A stretch of DNA of 7,307 nucleotides, taken from NCBI GenBank assembly GCA_030544165.1, contig JAUNRP010000103.1, positions 1 through 7,307 of the forward strand. Direction: 5' to 3'. This DNA comes from a bacterium. GTDB taxonomy: Bacteria > Actinomycetota > Actinomycetes > Actinomycetales > Actinomycetaceae. Under the pieces are notes generated by a model. The model had not been told where the DNA came from. It searched no databases and saw nothing but the letters and a program-made list of their open reading frames with translations. Below, piece by piece: positions 6,474 through 7,307 of the stretch. Both the position numbers and the translations under genes were made by a program. Numbering within the stretch: position 1 is the stretch's first letter; every line of letters starts with the position of its first letter.

Positions 6474-7025
6474 TCAGCCGAGCAGGTGGAGGAGCGCGAG
6501 GAAGGTGCCGAGCGATCCCACCGGGATCGCGGCCACCGTCAGCCCGAGGGCGATCAGGGTGACGCGGAGGTCATCGCGCAGGTAGGGCGCCTTCTCCACG
6601 CCGCCCGCCGCCCGCACGAGGGCACGCTGCGTGGCCTCCACGCGGGGGAGCCAGGTGTCACGGCGCAGGCGCCGCTCCTCATCGAACTCCTGGAGGCGGT
6701 TCAGGTGGCCCGTCACCCGGTTCTCGATGCTCTCCTGCTCCGGGCGGGTGAGCTCTCCCGCCCCGGTGGACTGGCCGGCAACCCGCAGTTCGGCCTCGTC
6801 AACGAGGGCGGCGAGCCGCGCCCGCCTCCACGCGAAGAACGCCACCGCAGCCGCGAACACGCACGCCACCCCGAACAGGATCCAGGAGAAGGTGGTCTCC
6901 CGGTTGCGCATCGCAAAGAACGCCACCACCAGGAACGGCACGGTGGCGAGGGCCGCCATGCGCGCCAGAAGGGCGCCGGGCGCGTTGGCCAGGCGGATCA
7001 GTTGTCCAATGCCTCGTTCATCCAT
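6474..7025 (-). CDS. Small membrane protein of unknown function, three predicted helices
   Basis: I do not recognise a named family. The 183-aa product starts MDERGIGQLIRLANAPGALLAR. Two adjacent hydrophobic helices follow, about residues 22-39 (MAALATVPFLVVAFFAM) and 45-65 (FSWILFGVACVFAAAVAFFAW). A highly charged, probably helical and cytoplasmic middle runs over about 66-150 (RPEQESIENRVTGHLNRLQ). A third helix lies near the C-terminus, about 154-180, ending LLHLLG. There is no signal peptide. The ATG at 7025 lacks a clear Shine-Dalgarno; an upstream in-frame ATG at 7073 would add 16 residues but runs further into the lepA leader. The gene lies 16 bases upstream of the PemK-like gene and diverges from lepA. 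The coding call rests on codon pattern and a coherent membrane topology. Confidence 0.78.
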   Translation of the reverse strand: MDERGIGQLIRLANAPGALLARMAALATVPFLVVAFFAMRNRETTFSWILFGVACVFAAAVAFFAWRRARLAALVDEAELRVAGQSTGAGELTRPEQESIENRVTGHLNRLQEFDEERRLRRDTWLPRVEATQRALVRAAGGVEKAPYLRDDLRVTLIALGLTVAAIPVGSLGTFLALLHLLG

Positions 7026-7093
7026 CAGGTGGTGCAACGCACAGGGAGGCCATCCTGTTCCGTATGGGATCATGGAGGGCAGATACCGCCCCC

Positions 7094-7099
7094 AAAGGA
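7094..7099 (+). promoter_or_regulatory. Ribosome binding site of lepA
   Basis: AAAGGA lies 5 bases before the GTG at 7105 and decides that start over the in-frame ATG at 7126, which has no Shine-Dalgarno at a suitable distance. Confidence 0.6.
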
Positions 7100-7104
7100 C
7101 CTCA

Positions 7105-7307
7105 GTGATTCCCAACCCCACGCTCATGGGCACCATCGCGCCCGCTGGCACCAGCCCCGAGCTGCTGCGCAACTTCTGCATCATCGCGCACATCGACCAC
7201 GGCAAGTCCACGCTCGCGGACCGCATGCTCCAGCTCACCGGCGTGGTGGAGGCCCGCCAGATGCGCGCCCAGTACCTCGATCGCATGGACATCGAGCGGG
7301 AGCGCGG
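7105..7307 (+). CDS. lepA: Elongation factor 4 (LepA), 5' part, cut by the window end
   Basis: LepA/EF4 is a ribosome-associated translational GTPase related to EF-G. Only the first 67 codons are present. After a short actinobacterial-type N-terminus (residues 1-21) the sequence RNFCIIAHIDHGKSTLADRM carries the G1/P-loop motif AHIDHGKST at residues 28-36. LTGVVEARQMRAQYLDRMDIERERG then leads into switch I; this is diagnostic for LepA and not for EF-G or EF-Tu. The GTG start at 7105 is chosen for its Shine-Dalgarno; ATG 7126 would remove seven non-conserved residues. The gene diverges from the membrane-protein gene across a 79-base gap in which I could not identify a confident promoter. Proximity to rpsT is normal for actinobacteria. 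Confidence 0.97.
   Translation, partial: MIPNPTLMGTIAPAGTSPELLRNFCIIAHIDHGKSTLADRMLQLTGVVEARQMRAQYLDRMDIERER

Noticed and set aside
7026..7104. Promoters in the divergent gap before lepA and the membrane-protein gene
   Set aside because: TATGGG (7063-7068) and similar hexamers do not fit TANNNT and have no -35 at a good distance, so no promoter is listed.
7026..7292. N-terminal extension of the membrane protein to 7292
   Set aside because: It would lie opposite the conserved GTPase sequence of lepA, and its residues show no membrane or family pattern. ATG 7025 is preferred.

Overview
The window is very GC-rich, uses GTG start codons freely (comEA, comEC, rpsT, the PemK/MazF-like gene and lepA) and carries the gene neighbourhood comEA-comEC-holA ... 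rpsT ... lepA. That order is typical of Actinomycetota. Protein features, such as the lepA N-terminus and the PemK/MazF-like protein next to rpsT, suggest a Micrococcales-like organism. The species cannot be named from the sequence.

Layout. The plus strand from 100 to 4074 is a tightly packed competence/replication block. It holds comEA (membrane DNA receptor), comEC (DNA-uptake channel with a metallo-beta-lactamase-like domain; its GTG overlaps the comEA stop) and holA (DNA polymerase III delta, clamp-loader subunit). After an 86-base gap comes a GT4 glycosyltransferase resembling the MgtA/PimB-type mannosyltransferases of actinobacteria (4161-5282). A perfect 16-bp hairpin terminator (5314-5351) separates it from the convergent rpsT (ribosomal protein S20, minus strand). 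Two more minus-strand genes follow: a PemK/MazF-fold protein with an Arg-rich N-terminal extension, and a small three-helix membrane protein. The window closes with the first 67 codons of lepA (EF4) on the plus strand, divergent from the membrane protein gene.

How the genes work together. ComEA and ComEC form the DNA-receptor and translocation part of natural transformation. holA, rpsT and lepA are housekeeping replication and translation genes that usually travel with them in actinobacteria. The glycosyltransferase and the PemK/membrane-protein pair are the accessory elements placed between the conserved genes.

Most notable observations. (1) comEC has no in-frame stop where the protein should end. 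Its frame stays open through all of holA (a different frame) and joins the glycosyltransferase frame, giving about 1,500 codons from 777 to 5282. A G5 run at 3078-3082, followed by the first stop in the -1 frame at 3128-3130, is the likeliest site of either a sequencing indel or a real -1 frameshift. (2) comEA and the PemK-like gene both have TAGCCT exactly 7 bases before a GTG start, the signature of leaderless transcripts, and a near-identical element lies upstream of rpsT. No mobile element, CRISPR array, tRNA or rRNA was seen, and no gene-free stretch exceeds 300 bases.
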